Positions 20,367 to 20,434 of a DNA stretch of 20,434 nt are shown piece after piece (within the stretch, counting starts at the first letter, position 1; each line of letters begins with the position of its first letter). A model generated the notes under the pieces. The model saw only the letters and a program-made list of their open reading frames with translations, did not search any database and was not told the DNA's origin. The DNA comes from an uncultured Collinsella sp. (lineage in GTDB: Bacteria; Actinomycetota; Coriobacteriia; Coriobacteriales; Coriobacteriaceae), in contig UQXC01000037.1 in the NCBI GenBank assembly GCA_900544995.1, positions 1-20,434 of the forward strand, written 5' to 3'. The position numbers and the translations under genes are program-made.

Positions 20367-20434
20367 CGCGTATCCGCTTCGCGGATCCGCACCGGCTTCG
20401 GCCCCCCGCCCGCGGCCCCCCCCCCTTGCGTTCG
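20367..20434. repeat. Second copy of the GC-rich palindromic element, running into the window end
   Basis: ATCCGC-TTC-GCGGAT (20372-20386) is followed by CCGCACCGGCTTCGG, matching the 15393-15420 element with few changes. CCGCACC (20387-20393) again complements GGTGCGG (20347-20353). The right part becomes runs of C up to 11 long, which may be a degenerate or poorly assembled sequence end. Confidence 0.6.

Noticed and set aside
20401..20434. C-rich run at the right edge as a biological feature
   Set aside because: Runs of up to 11 C at the very end of the sequence next to a repeat are likely a low-quality or collapsed assembly end.

Overview
The window looks like chromosomal DNA of a GC-rich Gram-positive gut actinobacterium of the class Coriobacteriia; a Collinsella-like genome is my best guess. 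This rests on gene content, the regular AAAGGA/GGAGG ribosome sites, GTG/ATG starts and the style of the intergenic repeats. It was not checked by any search. Nearly all genes lie on the minus strand. The exceptions are a D,D-carboxypeptidase gene and a 57-residue membrane protein gene.

Layout. Positions 1-200 hold the first 15 codons of an unknown minus-strand gene, a nested inverted-repeat structure and a strong hairpin. Next come htpG (chaperone Hsp90), an ElaA-like GNAT acetyltransferase and a bacterial tyrosine-kinase module (Wzz/CpsC adaptor, CpsD kinase, CpsB PHP phosphatase). A phosphate-type unit follows, transcribed pstB, then PhoP-like regulator, then PhoR-like kinase. A second two-component pair of VanR/VanS type is divergent from a secreted serine D-Ala-D-Ala carboxypeptidase. 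Then come tRNA-Ser(GCU), an 813-residue orphan protein with a TPR-like C-terminal part, and an array of tRNA-Arg(ACG) cassettes (three intact, one broken). The last part holds a 125-residue orphan, serS, a divergent 57-residue membrane protein, proC, rlmH and an SPFH/band-7 membrane protein.

How the genes may work together. Several units concern the cell envelope: the BY-kinase module, the VanRS-like pair beside a PBP5-type carboxypeptidase, the PhoPR-like pair with pstB, and the SPFH protein. The translation-related items are serS, rlmH, tRNA-Ser and the tRNA-Arg array.

Most unusual. The intergenic DNA stands out more than the genes. (1) A tandem set of promoter-tRNA-Arg-terminator cassettes, three of the four units being followed by an identical 28-bp T-arm-like repeat. 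(2) A GC-rich palindromic element joined to about 20 nt of tRNA 3' end in one broken cassette, and again in near-identical form at the right edge of the window. (3) A family of GGGAC-containing short repeats that sit on or just after the stop codons of several genes. (4) A long nested hairpin before the partial gene at the left edge. No CRISPR array, transposase, integrase, phage gene or recognisable defence system was seen.
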